A DNA stretch of 32,785 bases from Ralstonia sp. TCR112. Lineage in GTDB: Bacteria > Pseudomonadota > Gammaproteobacteria > Burkholderiales > Burkholderiaceae. The notes beneath the pieces are model-generated. The model was not told the DNA's origin and made no database searches. It saw nothing but the letters and a program-made list of their open reading frames with translations. Location of the stretch: contig NZ_VOSS01000074.1 of assembly GCF_007997035.1 (NCBI RefSeq), positions 1 to 32,785 of the forward strand, given 5' to 3'. The position numbers were made by a program, and so were the translations under genes. Numbering within the stretch: position 1 is the first letter of the stretch; each line of letters starts with the position of its first letter. Shown piece by piece: positions 8,501 through 16,918 of this stretch.

Positions 8501-9592
8501 TCAGACGACGGCAGCCGCCACAGGCATCGGCGCCCGCGCTTGTGCGAGCCCGATCAGGTAATGCAGACGCACCATCAGCAACAGCAGCACGGCCGCGCCG
8601 CCGTTGTGCGCCACGGCGGCCAGCAACGGCCACCCCAGCACGATGTTCGAAAGGCCAGTCGCCAATTGCACGGCCAGCACGACGAGCAGCACCGTCGCGA
8701 CACGGCCAATGCCGTCGATGCGACGTGCACGCACGCCAAGCCATGCCAGATAGCTCAGCACGACGACCGCAAACACGCGGTGCGTCCAGTGGATGGCGAC
8801 CAGCGCATCGTGCGAGATGAAATCGCCGCCGGCAGTCTTGCCAAGTTGGCGCCAGAACGTGAAGCCGTGTGCAAAGTCCATCGGCGGAACCCACTGGCCG
8901 TTGCACAGCGGAAAATCGGTACAGGCGAGCACAGCGTAGTTCGTGCTGACCCAGCCGCCCAGCGCAATCTGCACAACGAGCAGCACGAGCCCGATGGCCG
9001 CCGCCATGCGCAACGACGCGCCACGCTCATCCACCACACGCGGCACGTCGTTCTTGCAGCCGAGCCAGATCAGCGCGGCCAGCAACGACATGCCGAGCAG
9101 CAAGTGCGTCACCACGATGGCCGGCTGCAGCTTGAGCGTGACGGTCCACGCGCCAAACGCGCCCTGCACACACACCAGCGCCAGCACGGCCGTCGCATAC
9201 CACGGAGACTGCTTCAGCTCCTTGCGCTTCACCCACGCCAGTACCACCAGCGTGATGATCAGCACGCCCAGCGCGAGCGCGAAGTAGCGGTGCGTCATCT
9301 CGATCCACGCTTTCATCCATGTGACGGGGCCACTCGGCATGGCGGCCTGTGCGGCATGGATGTCGTCACGTGCGTGGAACGGGTTGGACGTGCCATAGCA
9401 GCCCGGCCAATCCGGGCAACCGAGGCCCGAATCCGTCAGCCGCGTGAAGCTGCCGAACATGATCAGGTCCAGCGTGAGGAAAGCGGTGATCCACACCAGC
9501 TTGCGGTACTTGTTGCGATCCCCCTTGACGAGCACGTAGCACAGCGGGATCAGCGCGATCAGGATGCCGATGGAAGCAAGTTGCAGCAGCAT
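8501..9592 (-). CDS. ctaA: Heme A synthase
   Basis: A 363-residue membrane protein of the COX15/CtaA family with about eight transmembrane helices. It oxidises the C8 methyl of heme O to the formyl group of heme A. The histidines expected as heme ligands are at 101 (THR), 163 (VTHLLLG), 271 (WTHR) and 329 (AVAHNGG). Cysteine pairs lie in the two periplasmic loops: Cys59/Cys65 and Cys224/Cys230, the arrangement seen in family members with loop disulfides. The start lies three bases after the stop of the upstream CxxxC gene, so translation is likely coupled. It works directly with CtaB downstream to make heme A for CtaD. Confidence 0.96.
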   Translation of the reverse strand: MLLQLASIGILIALIPLCYVLVKGDRNKYRKLVWITAFLTLDLIMFGSFTRLTDSGLGCPDWPGCYGTSNPFHARDDIHAAQAAMPSGPVTWMKAWIEMTHRYFALALGVLIITLVVLAWVKRKELKQSPWYATAVLALVCVQGAFGAWTVTLKLQPAIVVTHLLLGMSLLAALIWLGCKNDVPRVVDERGASLRMAAAIGLVLLVVQIALGGWVSTNYAVLACTDFPLCNGQWVPPMDFAHGFTFWRQLGKTAGGDFISHDALVAIHWTHRVFAVVVLSYLAWLGVRARRIDGIGRVATVLLVVLAVQLATGLSNIVLGWPLLAAVAHNGGAAVLLLLMVRLHYLIGLAQARAPMPVAAAVV

Positions 9593-9595
9593 GGT

Positions 9596-10252
9596 TTATC
9601 CGATGCGCGAATACTTCAAGAGCCGCGTCATGTCTCCGCGCACCTTTTTCGGGTCCGGATCTTTCGGGAACTGCATCATCAGGTTGCCAAGCGGATCGAC
9701 CAGGAAGAGGTGATCGGTCGGCGGCGTCTTGCCGTCGGCCAGCCAGTTCTTCGGCAGCTCGGGCGCGCGCAGGAACCGCACCGCACCGTAATCGTCGTTG
9801 TAGGCCTTGATGAGGCGCGGGTCGATTTCACCGCGGTCGGTCACCAGCCAGACGGGGACGATGCGGTCGCGGTCCGGACCCTGGCCGATGCGCAGCTGGC
9901 GCATGGTGAACAGCTTGCGCGCGCAGTTGTCGTCGCAGGCGCTGCCGTCCACGGACACCATCAGCCATTTGCCCTTGAGGCTGGCCAGCGGCACTTCAGC
10001 GCCGTGCTCGTCCTGGACCATCAGGCTGGCCGGAATAGGCCGCTGCGGATCGATAAGCGCGCCGTACGCCGCCTTGCCGCCGGCTGGGGTGAAGACGTAA
10101 TACGCAAGGTACGACGCGATCACCGGAGAGGCACACACCAGCAGCAGGAACAGCATCATCAAGCGGCCGCGGCGAGTGCGCGCGTCGATGCGCGGGTCTT
10201 CGGACGCCCCGAGTGTGCCCGGCGCGCCGGGTGCGGATCCCTGATTCACCAT
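9596..10252 (-). CDS. Membrane-anchored thioredoxin-like CxxxC protein, oxidase assembly locus
   Basis: A 218-residue protein with no family name I can give with certainty. It has a short cytoplasmic N terminus, one membrane helix (about residues 31-53) and a periplasmic domain with a CxxxC motif (Cys106-Asp-Asp-Asn-Cys110) at the place where thioredoxin-like and Sco folds put theirs (after KGKWLMVSVDGSA). The Sco-specific distal histidine is not obvious: DHLFLVDPLGNL has the position of the Sco DHT segment, so its His is a candidate. It lies between SURF1 and ctaA and is probably cotranscribed with them, so a role in copper or thiol handling for the oxidase is a reasonable inference. The start at 10252 has AGGA six bases upstream; the frame is open to 10291. 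Confidence 0.85.
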   Translation of the reverse strand: MVNQGSAPGAPGTLGASEDPRIDARTRRGRLMMLFLLLVCASPVIASYLAYYVFTPAGGKAAYGALIDPQRPIPASLMVQDEHGAEVPLASLKGKWLMVSVDGSACDDNCARKLFTMRQLRIGQGPDRDRIVPVWLVTDRGEIDPRLIKAYNDDYGAVRFLRAPELPKNWLADGKTPPTDHLFLVDPLGNLMMQFPKDPDPKKVRGDMTRLLKYSRIG

Positions 10253-10304
10253 GTGATTCCTAATACATTCCGCTGCGGCACTAAGCCGCAACGCGAGTTC
10301 GTGT

Positions 10305-11075
10305 TCAGGCGGGCTCGGAAGTGCCCGCCAAGCGGCGATAACGCCGCACGCTGTAGAAGACCATCAGCCCAAGCACCGCCGCCGCCATCGCAAACCATTG
10401 GAATGCGTAGCCGTAATTGCGCTCAGCGCCCAGGTCTGCGCGCGGCCAATCGCGCAACAGGCCGTCCTGCGCGTCGGATTGCTGCTGCACCACGAACGGT
10501 TGGAGCGGCACGCCGATTTCGCGCGAGAAAGCGTCGAGGTCGATATTCTGCCTAAGTCGCTGGCCGACTTCATCCGCGCCGTCCTTGCTGCCCAGACTGA
10601 AGACCCGGCTGGCATGCGGCACGGCCATCCCTTCGACCTGCACTTCGCCCGCCGGCGTGGTGTACGGCGCGATGCGCGTGCGGTCGGCCGGATCGCGCGG
10701 CAACCAGCCGCGGTCGACCAGCACGGCGCGCCCGCCCGCGCCTTCCAGCCTCAGCGGGATGAGCACCTCGAAGCCGGGGCGCGACACGCCATTTGTGACG
10801 TGCGGGCGATTTTCCAGCAACACGGTGTGCGCCACGTCGAAAGTTCCGCGCAGCAGCACCGGCCGGTACATCACGGAATCTGCCGCCACGGGCTGCGCCG
10901 TGACGCGCTGGGGAGGCGCGTTTTCCAGCGCCACGATGCGGGCCTGGCGCTCGATGCGCTCGTGCGCACGCGAAAGCTGCCAACGCCCGAGCGAGCACGT
11001 CAGCGCGATCAGCGCCACGCCCGCCAACATCGGCACAGGCGCAAACCACTGCCGCATCGGTACGCGGACGGTCAT
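10305..11075 (-). CDS. SURF1 family cytochrome oxidase assembly protein
   Basis: A 256-residue protein with the SURF1 layout: an N-terminal membrane helix (about 13-30), a periplasmic domain with VDRGWLPRD, and a C-terminal helix led by the family motif NYGYAFQWFAMA. SURF1 proteins help insert heme A into subunit I (CtaD). It is the first gene of the second cta block and is divergent from the DUF2909 gene, with only 69 bases between the starts, so the promoter for SURF1-sco must lie in or near that gap. The start codon is preceded by a weak GGGGC; an alternative ATG lies six codons in. Confidence 0.92.
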   Translation of the reverse strand: MTVRVPMRQWFAPVPMLAGVALIALTCSLGRWQLSRAHERIERQARIVALENAPPQRVTAQPVAADSVMYRPVLLRGTFDVAHTVLLENRPHVTNGVSRPGFEVLIPLRLEGAGGRAVLVDRGWLPRDPADRTRIAPYTTPAGEVQVEGMAVPHASRVFSLGSKDGADEVGQRLRQNIDLDAFSREIGVPLQPFVVQQQSDAQDGLLRDWPRADLGAERNYGYAFQWFAMAAAVLGLMVFYSVRRYRRLAGTSEPA

Positions 11076-11144
11076 CGCTCAGCCCCGGTGCGATAATGCT
11101 CGGCAGTCATTTCCAACCCGTCATTGCCCAACCGGCAGCCCTCC

Positions 11145-11354
11145 ATGCGCATCGTCGTTGCCATTGCGTTTCTGCTGATCCTCGGCAGCCTTGCCTCCGC
11201 GCTGTTCTTCCTGATGCGCGACAAGGGCCACAGCAACCGCACCGTCCGCTCGTTGATGTTCCGCGTCGGTTTCTCGATCGCGCTATTCATCTTCATCCTC
11301 GTTGCGAACCGGCTTGGGTGGATCCACAGTACCGGCATCCGCTTCGGCCAATAG
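11145..11354 (+). CDS. Twin-transmembrane small protein (DUF2909)
   Basis: A 69-residue protein with two membrane helices (about residues 2-22 and 40-60) and a short charged loop (RDKGHSNR) between them, matching the DUF2909 family of betaproteobacteria and gammaproteobacteria. The family has no established function but commonly sits in cytochrome oxidase loci. An upstream TTG at 11124 is in frame, but the ATG at 11145 begins directly with the membrane helix. The gene is on the plus strand, divergent from SURF1 and convergent with ctaE. No strong Shine-Dalgarno is visible. Confidence 0.8.
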   Translation: MRIVVAIAFLLILGSLASALFFLMRDKGHSNRTVRSLMFRVGFSIALFIFILVANRLGWIHSTGIRFGQ

Positions 11355-11388
11355 CCCAAGAAATCAGTCAGGCCAGAAAAACGAAAAC

Positions 11389-11413
11389 GCCGCAGCGGTG
11401 TCCCGTCTGCGGC
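11389..11413. terminator. Hairpin between DUF2909 gene and ctaE (convergent)
   Basis: GCCGCAG (11389-11395) pairs with CTGCGGC (11407-11413) around an 11-base loop, in the 124-base convergent gap. The flanking T/A tracts are poor on both strands (AAAA just before, ATTGTCTT after), so it is only a modest terminator candidate. Nothing else is seen in the gap. Confidence 0.4.
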
Positions 11414-11478
11414 ATTGTCTTCGCCGGCCGTTGGCCAGGTCATGGAGCGACGCTGCGCCGCCCCAACCCGATGCTGTC

Positions 11479-12339
11479 TTACAGCCAGTACACCACCACG
11501 TACAGGCCCAGCCACACCACGTCCACAAAGTGCCAGTACCACGCAGCGCCTTCGAATGCGAAGTGATGCTCCGGCGTGAAGTGGCCCTTGATCACACGCC
11601 CCAGCACCACCGACAGCATGATCGCGCCCATCGTCACGTGGAAGCCGTGGAAGCCCGTCAGCAGGAAGAACGTTGAACCGTAGATGCCCGAGGTCAGCTT
11701 CAGGTTCAGTTCGTGATAGGCGTGAATGTATTCGAACGCCTGGAAGCCCATGAACGTGAAGCCCAGGAGAATCGTCAGCAGCAAGCCCTGGATGACCTGG
11801 GCACGCTTGCCTTCACGCAGCGCATGGTGTGCCCACGTGAGCGTTACACCGGAGGTCAGCAGCAGCGCCGTATTGATCGTCGGGATCGGCCACGGGCCCA
11901 TCGTCGTGAACGGCGTTACCGTGCCGGCGGGCCCGGCGTTCGGCCACATCGCGTTGAAGTCGGGCCACAGCAGCTTGTTGTTCAGATCGCCGAGCCACGG
12001 CATGGCGATCGTGCGAGCATAGAACAGAGCACCGAAGAACGCCGCAAAGAACATCACTTCCGAGAAGATGAACCAGCTCATCGACCAGCGGAACGAGGCA
12101 TCCACGCGGTCGCCGTACTTGCCGGTCTCGGATTCGGAGATGGCGTCGGCGAACCAGGCACGCAGCACAAAGAGGAACCACAGCAGGCCGACCAGGAACG
12201 TCCACGGGGCCCAGGGCTGAGCATTCACCCATGCCGCGGAGCTCAACAGCACGATCAGCAGGCCAAGGCTTGCCGAAATCGGATGCCGCGACGGCCCGGG
12301 CACGAAGTAGTACGGAGCGTTTGCTCGATTCGCACTCAT
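11479..12339 (-). CDS. ctaE: Cytochrome c oxidase subunit III
   Basis: A 286-residue integral membrane protein with about seven helices. It shows the subunit III hallmarks: FSEVMFFAAFFGALFYAR, GFQAFEYIHA, the segment LLTGFHGFHVTMGAIML, and the C-terminal WYWHFVDVVWLGLYVVVYWL. Subunit III stabilises the catalytic core and supports proton uptake; it has no redox cofactor. GGAG lies eight bases before the ATG. It is the last gene of the structural block, 89 bases after the DUF2970 gene. Confidence 0.97.
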   Translation of the reverse strand: MSANRANAPYYFVPGPSRHPISASLGLLIVLLSSAAWVNAQPWAPWTFLVGLLWFLFVLRAWFADAISESETGKYGDRVDASFRWSMSWFIFSEVMFFAAFFGALFYARTIAMPWLGDLNNKLLWPDFNAMWPNAGPAGTVTPFTTMGPWPIPTINTALLLTSGVTLTWAHHALREGKRAQVIQGLLLTILLGFTFMGFQAFEYIHAYHELNLKLTSGIYGSTFFLLTGFHGFHVTMGAIMLSVVLGRVIKGHFTPEHHFAFEGAAWYWHFVDVVWLGLYVVVYWL

Positions 12340-12428
12340 CTCTTTTTCTCCAGCTCTATTTTTTTAGGAATCCACTCGATGTTGCCCGGCCGATGCTGCC
12401 CTGGCCGTCTCCTCAACCTGCTCCACCG

Positions 12429-12641
12429 TTAACCGACAACTGCTCTCACGATCAACAGCAGCACAACGATGAACATGATCGCCGCCAGAACGCCCGCAAT
12501 GATCACGTGCACGGGATTCAACTGCGCCATGTCACGGTCGTGATCACGGCCCTTGCGCACACCGAAGAAAGACCAGAACACCGCCTTCATCGTCTGCGCA
12601 AACGATGCGCGTCGCTTGGTCGCTTCCTTCAGTTCGTCCAT
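12429..12641 (-). CDS. DUF2970 small membrane protein
   Basis: A 70-residue protein: a basic soluble N terminus (MDELKEATKRRAS), a middle segment with FWSFFGVRKG, and one C-terminal membrane helix (VIIAGVLAAIMFIVVLLLIV). This matches the DUF2970 family, which is found between ctaG and ctaE in betaproteobacteria; its function is unknown. The start at 12641 is four bases after the ctaG stop (TGAGGACATG), so it is probably translated by coupling. The frame is open further upstream, to 12701, but that part overlaps the end of ctaG. Confidence 0.82.
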   Translation of the reverse strand: MDELKEATKRRASFAQTMKAVFWSFFGVRKGRDHDRDMAQLNPVHVIIAGVLAAIMFIVVLLLIVRAVVG

Positions 12642-12645
12642 GTCC

Positions 12646-13254
12646 TCACGTTCCCTTGTTCGGCATCGCCGGCGCAATGACCGACGGCGCGTGGATTTCA
12701 AAGAAAGTGTAGGACAAGGTGATCGTTTTCACGTCCTTGGGAAGATCCGGATCAATCACAAACACCACCGGCATCTCGCGCGATTCGTTGGCCGTCAGCG
12801 TCTGCTGCTTGAAACAGAAACACTCGATCTTCTTGAAGAACTCGGTTGCCTGCTTGGGCGCGTAACTCGGGATGGCCTGGGCCTCCACCGTACGCCCCTC
12901 CTTGTTCACCACCTCGTAGACGATCTGGCTGATCTCGCCCGGGTGTACATCCATGCTGTTCTTGACCGGGCGGAAGCGGAACGGCCCCTGGCTGTTCGAA
13001 TCGAATTCCACCGTGATCGTGCGCGTCTTGTCGACCTGCGAGTTGCGCAGCGCGCCGCCGTCTTCATCGCGCGTGTTGAGCACGTTGATGTTCGTGATCT
13101 CGCAGATCTTCTTGTACAGCGGCACCATCGCGTAGCCGAAGCCAAACATGATCACGACCACGACGGCCAGCTTGCCGAGCATCGAGCGGTTCAGGCCGCG
13201 CTCCAGCGCTTTGTCGTTTTGGGTCGGATCCGGCTGCGCCGGTGTCTGGCTCAT
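12646..13254 (-). CDS. ctaG: Cytochrome c oxidase assembly protein CtaG/Cox11
   Basis: A 202-residue protein of the Cox11/CtaG family, which delivers copper to the CuB site of subunit I. It has one N-terminal membrane helix (about 25-45) ending in PLYKKICEITN, where Cys51 is the conserved cysteine just outside the membrane, and a periplasmic immunoglobulin-like domain with the copper-binding pair Cys145 and Cys147 in IECFCFKQQ. It sits between the 43-residue assembly peptide and the DUF2970 gene. The ribosome binding site is weak. Confidence 0.96.
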   Translation of the reverse strand: MSQTPAQPDPTQNDKALERGLNRSMLGKLAVVVVIMFGFGYAMVPLYKKICEITNINVLNTRDEDGGALRNSQVDKTRTITVEFDSNSQGPFRFRPVKNSMDVHPGEISQIVYEVVNKEGRTVEAQAIPSYAPKQATEFFKKIECFCFKQQTLTANESREMPVVFVIDPDLPKDVKTITLSYTFFEIHAPSVIAPAMPNKGT

Positions 13255-13303
13255 AGAGGTCTCGCGAAATCTCGGTTCAGCGACCAGCGCATCGCTTGCC
13301 CGG

Positions 13304-13435
13304 CTAGCCGCCGAACACCACGCGCTTGAAAATCACACCCAGAAAGAAGACCAACGCGATCGTGCCGAGGATGAACCCCAGGCGACGGTTGGCTGCGCGT
13401 TGCTCGGGCGTTGGGCTTTTTTCTGGATTCGACAT
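13304..13435 (-). CDS. Cytochrome oxidase small assembly protein (43 residues)
   Basis: This short gene was read directly from the sequence: ATG at 13435, TAG at 13304-13306. The peptide starts MSNPEKSPTPEQRAANRRLG, followed by one hydrophobic segment (FILGTIALVFFLGVIF) and a short basic tail ending VVFGG. Peptides of this size and shape occur between ctaD and ctaG in Ralstonia and Burkholderia and are annotated as cytochrome oxidase small assembly protein; they may act in copper-centre assembly, but I know of no direct proof here. It fills the gap between ctaD (53 bases) and ctaG (50 bases) and runs in the same direction. Confidence 0.8.
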   Translation of the reverse strand: MSNPEKSPTPEQRAANRRLGFILGTIALVFFLGVIFKRVVFGG

Positions 13436-13487
13436 CGTTGTCCGGAGGACCGCGGGGCCGGCACTCGCCTGCCCCGCGACACCTGCA

Positions 13488-15092
13488 TTACTTCACATGC
13501 GGCGGTTCTTCAAAGGTGTGGAACGGCGCCGGCGACGGCACGGTCCACTCCAGGCCTTCCGCGCCATCCCACGGCTTGTCGGCGGCCTTCTCGCCACCGC
13601 GGTACGACGGCAGCACCACGAAGAAGAAGAAATACACCTGCATCAGGCCGAAACCCAGTGCGCCAATCGACGCGATCGCGTTGAAATCAGCGAACTGCTG
13701 CGGGTAATCCGCATAGCGGCGCGGCATGCCCGCCAGGCCCAGGAAGTGCATCGGGAAGAACGTGAGGTTGAAGGTGATCATCGAACCCCAGAAGTGGATC
13801 TTGCCGCGCGTTTCGCTGTACATGTAGCCCGACCATTTCGGACCCCAGTAGTAGAAGCCTGCGAACAGCGCGAACAGCGAACCGGCCACCAGAACGTAGT
13901 GGAAGTGCGCCACCACGTAGTAGGTGTCCTGCAGCTGGATGTCGATCGGGGCCACGGCCAGGATCAGGCCCGTGAAGCCGCCCACCGTGAACACGAAGAT
14001 GAAGCCGATCGCGAACAGCATCGGCGTCTCGAACGTCATCGAGCCGCGCCACATCGTGGCCACCCAGTTGAAGATCTTCACGCCGGTCGGCACCGCGATC
14101 AGCATCGTCGCGTACATGAAGAACAGCTGGCCCGTCACAGGCATGCCCGTCGTGAACATGTGGTGCGCCCACACGATGAACGACAGGATGGCGATCGACG
14201 CGGTGGCGTACACCATCGAGCTGTAGCCGAACAGCGGCTTGCGCGCGAAGGCCGGCACGATCTGGCTGACGATACCGAACGCCGGCAAGATCATGATGTA
14301 CACCTCGGGGTGCCCGAAGAACCAGAAGATGTGCTGGTACATCACCGGGTCGCCGCCGCCGGCTGCCGAGAAGAAGCTCGTGCCGAAGTGGCGGTCGGTC
14401 AGCACCATGGTGATCGCGCCTGCCAGCACCGGCATCACAGCGATCAGCAGGTACGCCGTGATCAGCCACGTCCAGCAGAACATCGGCATCTTCATCAGCG
14501 TCATGCCGGGCGCGCGCATGTTCAGGATGGTCACGATGATGTTGATCGCGCCCATGATGGAAGATGCACCCATGATGTGGACTGCGAAGATCGCCATGTC
14601 CATGCCGGGGCCCATCTGGACCGACAGCGGCGCGTAGAGCGTCCAGCCGGCCGCCGTGGCACCGCCCGGTGCGAAGAACGAGCCCACCAGCAGCAGTGCC
14701 GCAGGCGGCAGCAGCCAGAAGCTGAAGTTGTTCATCCGCGCGAAGGCCATGTCGGAGGCCCCCACCTGCAGCGGGATCATCCAGTTCGCGAACCCCACGA
14801 AGGCCGGCATGATGGCGCCGAACACCATGATCAGGCCGTGCAGCGTGGTGAACTGGTTGAACAGCTCCGGGTGGAAGAACTGCAGGCCGGGCTGGAACAG
14901 CTCAAGGCGGATCAGCAGGGCCAGCGTGCCGCCCGAGAGCAGCATCATGAAAGAGAACAGCAGGTACAGCGTACCGATGTCCTTATGGTTGGTCGCGAAC
15001 AGCCAACGGCGCCAGCCGTGCGGATGGTCGTGCGCGTGGTCGTCTCCATGACCGTGCGCGTGATCTTGCGGGTGCGTAACAGCGGTGCTCAT
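13488..15092 (-). CDS. ctaD: Cytochrome c oxidase subunit I (heme a / a3-CuB)
   Basis: A 534-residue heme-copper oxidase subunit I with 12 membrane helices. Key residues visible: His85 and His398 for low-spin heme a, His396 for heme a3, and His261, His310 and His311 for CuB. His261 and Tyr265 lie in HPEVY, which forms the cross-linked His-Tyr, and Glu263 sits between them. It reduces oxygen to water while pumping protons. The N-terminal tail before the first helix is unusually histidine-rich: eight His between residues 7 and 25. AGGAG lies seven to eight bases before the ATG. It follows ctaC by 40 bases in the same operon. Confidence 0.98.
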   Translation of the reverse strand: MSTAVTHPQDHAHGHGDDHAHDHPHGWRRWLFATNHKDIGTLYLLFSFMMLLSGGTLALLIRLELFQPGLQFFHPELFNQFTTLHGLIMVFGAIMPAFVGFANWMIPLQVGASDMAFARMNNFSFWLLPPAALLLVGSFFAPGGATAAGWTLYAPLSVQMGPGMDMAIFAVHIMGASSIMGAINIIVTILNMRAPGMTLMKMPMFCWTWLITAYLLIAVMPVLAGAITMVLTDRHFGTSFFSAAGGGDPVMYQHIFWFFGHPEVYIMILPAFGIVSQIVPAFARKPLFGYSSMVYATASIAILSFIVWAHHMFTTGMPVTGQLFFMYATMLIAVPTGVKIFNWVATMWRGSMTFETPMLFAIGFIFVFTVGGFTGLILAVAPIDIQLQDTYYVVAHFHYVLVAGSLFALFAGFYYWGPKWSGYMYSETRGKIHFWGSMITFNLTFFPMHFLGLAGMPRRYADYPQQFADFNAIASIGALGFGLMQVYFFFFVVLPSYRGGEKAADKPWDGAEGLEWTVPSPAPFHTFEEPPHVK

Positions 15093-15132
15093 CGAGGAAC
15101 TCCTAGGTTCGGTTCGTCACGCAGACGATCAA

Positions 15133-16389
15133 TCAGCCAGCGTTGCGGTCTTCGGCCGCATTCGCTTGTTTGGACGCCACCTTACCGGCGGATTCAGTTG
15201 CAGCAGTCTTGGCGGCCCCGCCTTCGGGCATCTTGCCGCCGCGCGCATCCTTCACTTGCGTCGGCTGCAGCAGGTCACCGGTATGGTTGCCCCAGTTGTT
15301 GCGCTCGTAAGTGACGACGGCAGCGATTTCGACATCGTTCAGTGCCGAAGCCCAGGGCGGCATCGCGCCCTTGCCGTGCAGCACGATGCCAACGTGGTCG
15401 GCCAGCGGGCCATTGGCGATCTTCGAGCCATCCAGCGCCGGGAACGGGCCACCGCCCTTGCCGTTCGGCTGGTGGCAGACCGCGCAGTTGGCGGTATAGA
15501 CCTTCTCGCCGCGCGACTTCAGCTCGTCCAGCGTGTAGGTCTTGTTCGGGTCATCGGCCTTGGCGACCATTTCCTTCTTCTTGCCGTCGACCCACTTGGT
15601 GTAGTCATCCTGCGAGAGCACGCGCACAACGATCGGCATGAAGGCGTGTTCCTTGCCGCACAGTTCAGCGCACTGGCCGCGATAGACGCCCACCTTCTCT
15701 GCCTTGAACCATGCGTCGCGCACGAAGCCCGGAATCGCATCCTGCTTCACGCCAAACGCCGGGATCATCCACGAGTGGATCACGTCGTTGGCAGTGGTGA
15801 CGATGCGCACCTTGCGGTTGACCGGCACGACCAGCTCGTTGTCGACTTCGATCAGGTACGTGGTGCTCTTGGGCGCCTGGTTGTTGATCTGGTCGCGGGG
15901 CGTGGTCAGCGTGGACAGGAACGAGATGCCCTCGCCTTCGCCCTTCAGGTAGTCGTAACCCCACTTCCACTGGTAGCCGGTGGCCTTGATGGTGAGGTCG
16001 GAATTGGTGGTGTCCTTCATGGCGACCACGGCCTTGGTAGCCGGCAGCGCCATCCCGATCACGATCAGGAACGGCACGATGGTCCAGATGATTTCAACCG
16101 TGGTGCTTTCGTGGAACGTCGCAGGCTTGTGGCCGACCGACTTACGGTGCTTGAAAATGGAGTAGAACATCACCCCGAAAACACCGATGAAGATCACGAT
16201 ACAGATGATCAGCATCATCCAGTGCAGCCAATGGATCTCGGCAGCGATCTTGGTGACCGGGGGCGCGAGATTGAGCTGCCGCACTGCGGGGCCGCCCGGC
16301 ATGTCTTCCACTGCCAGGGCCGTTTGACTGAGGGCGAGGAGAGAGCCTGCCGCCAGCAAACTTGCCAATGTCTTATTCAACATTTTCAT
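15133..16389 (-). CDS. ctaC: Cytochrome c oxidase subunit II with fused cytochrome c domain
   Basis: A 418-residue protein. It has a signal peptide (about 1-26), two membrane helices (about 55-78 and 98-118) and a periplasmic cupredoxin domain with the complete binuclear CuA site: His205, Cys240, Glu242, Cys244, His248 and Met251. A cytochrome c domain follows, with CAVCH at 302-306 and an axial Met343 candidate in GKGAMPPWA. The fusion makes this a caa3-type subunit II, which can take electrons from soluble or membrane cytochrome c. The last 35 residues are an Ala/Lys-rich tail. It is the first intact gene after the promoter at 16919-16947; the Shine-Dalgarno is weak (GGTAGAT). Confidence 0.97.
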   Translation of the reverse strand: MKMLNKTLASLLAAGSLLALSQTALAVEDMPGGPAVRQLNLAPPVTKIAAEIHWLHWMMLIICIVIFIGVFGVMFYSIFKHRKSVGHKPATFHESTTVEIIWTIVPFLIVIGMALPATKAVVAMKDTTNSDLTIKATGYQWKWGYDYLKGEGEGISFLSTLTTPRDQINNQAPKSTTYLIEVDNELVVPVNRKVRIVTTANDVIHSWMIPAFGVKQDAIPGFVRDAWFKAEKVGVYRGQCAELCGKEHAFMPIVVRVLSQDDYTKWVDGKKKEMVAKADDPNKTYTLDELKSRGEKVYTANCAVCHQPNGKGGGPFPALDGSKIANGPLADHVGIVLHGKGAMPPWASALNDVEIAAVVTYERNNWGNHTGDLLQPTQVKDARGGKMPEGGAAKTAATESAGKVASKQANAAEDRNAG

Positions 16390-16436
16390 TTTTTATCTAC
16401 CCAATTGACAGATTCCACTCTGCCCCGGTGCGCGGC

Positions 16437-16823
16437 TCATGAGACCTGGGTTGGTTGCCCGTGTCTCAAACACCGGGAAAGCTCGTCCACAAGCTTGCGC
16501 CGCCAGACGCTCACCTGCTGGACTGCGAGCGCGCCATCTTCTCCAGCCAGACGTGCCCGTAATCGGAGGCGTGGCGGGCATAGTACAGCAATGCCCATCC
16601 GAGAATCGCGACCTCCAGCCCCGCATCAGGCAGCACCAAACGCGCCTTGCCAAGCAGAAAACCAAGCGATGACGAACGGGGGAATGACGACCAAGGGAGT
16701 GAACCAGCCAATCTGGCGGGTTGAAAGCGAGCAGTTTCGCTTCATGAGCCAGTTCTCGCGCGGCGATTCCGAGATGGTGGAGGCGCCGCATGCTGGGTGG
16801 AACGCGGTTTCAATGTCGTGCAT
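16437..16823 (-). pseudogene. Broken DUF2244 gene in the ctaC leader
   Basis: From ATG 16823 (AGGAG seven to eight bases upstream) the frame gives 65 residues including ENWLMKRNCSLSTRQIGW and a hydrophobic segment, then stops at 16626-16628. The homology continues in the next frame (LVLPDAGLEVAILGWALLYY, then ARHASDYGHVWLE) and returns to the original frame (DGALAVQQVSVWRRKLVDEL) up to a stop at 16437. Together these look like a DUF2244 protein: two membrane helices, then the YARHATD-like turn. The pattern fits one extra T near 16640 (GCGTTTGG) and one lost base near 16535. The C-terminal part also seems shorter than the family's. Either a real pseudogene or two sequencing errors would explain it. 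It lies between the cta promoter and ctaC. Confidence 0.65.
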
Positions 16824-16918
16824 TGAACCACTCCTGCCTCGGATGCATACCCGAACGGTTCGCCCGTGGCAAAAACGGGATAGGCCTTTGGGGGACTGCT
16901 GCTGCGACAAACTGGCGC

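Noticed and set aside
13326-15314. Long open frame antisense to ctaD
   Set aside because: A low-complexity His/Arg translation opposite a gene with all catalytic residues; an effect of codon bias.
6816-16389. The oxidase locus as a novel system
   Set aside because: Gene content and order are those expected for a betaproteobacterial caa3/aa3 oxidase locus; only individual small or broken genes in it are worth a second look.
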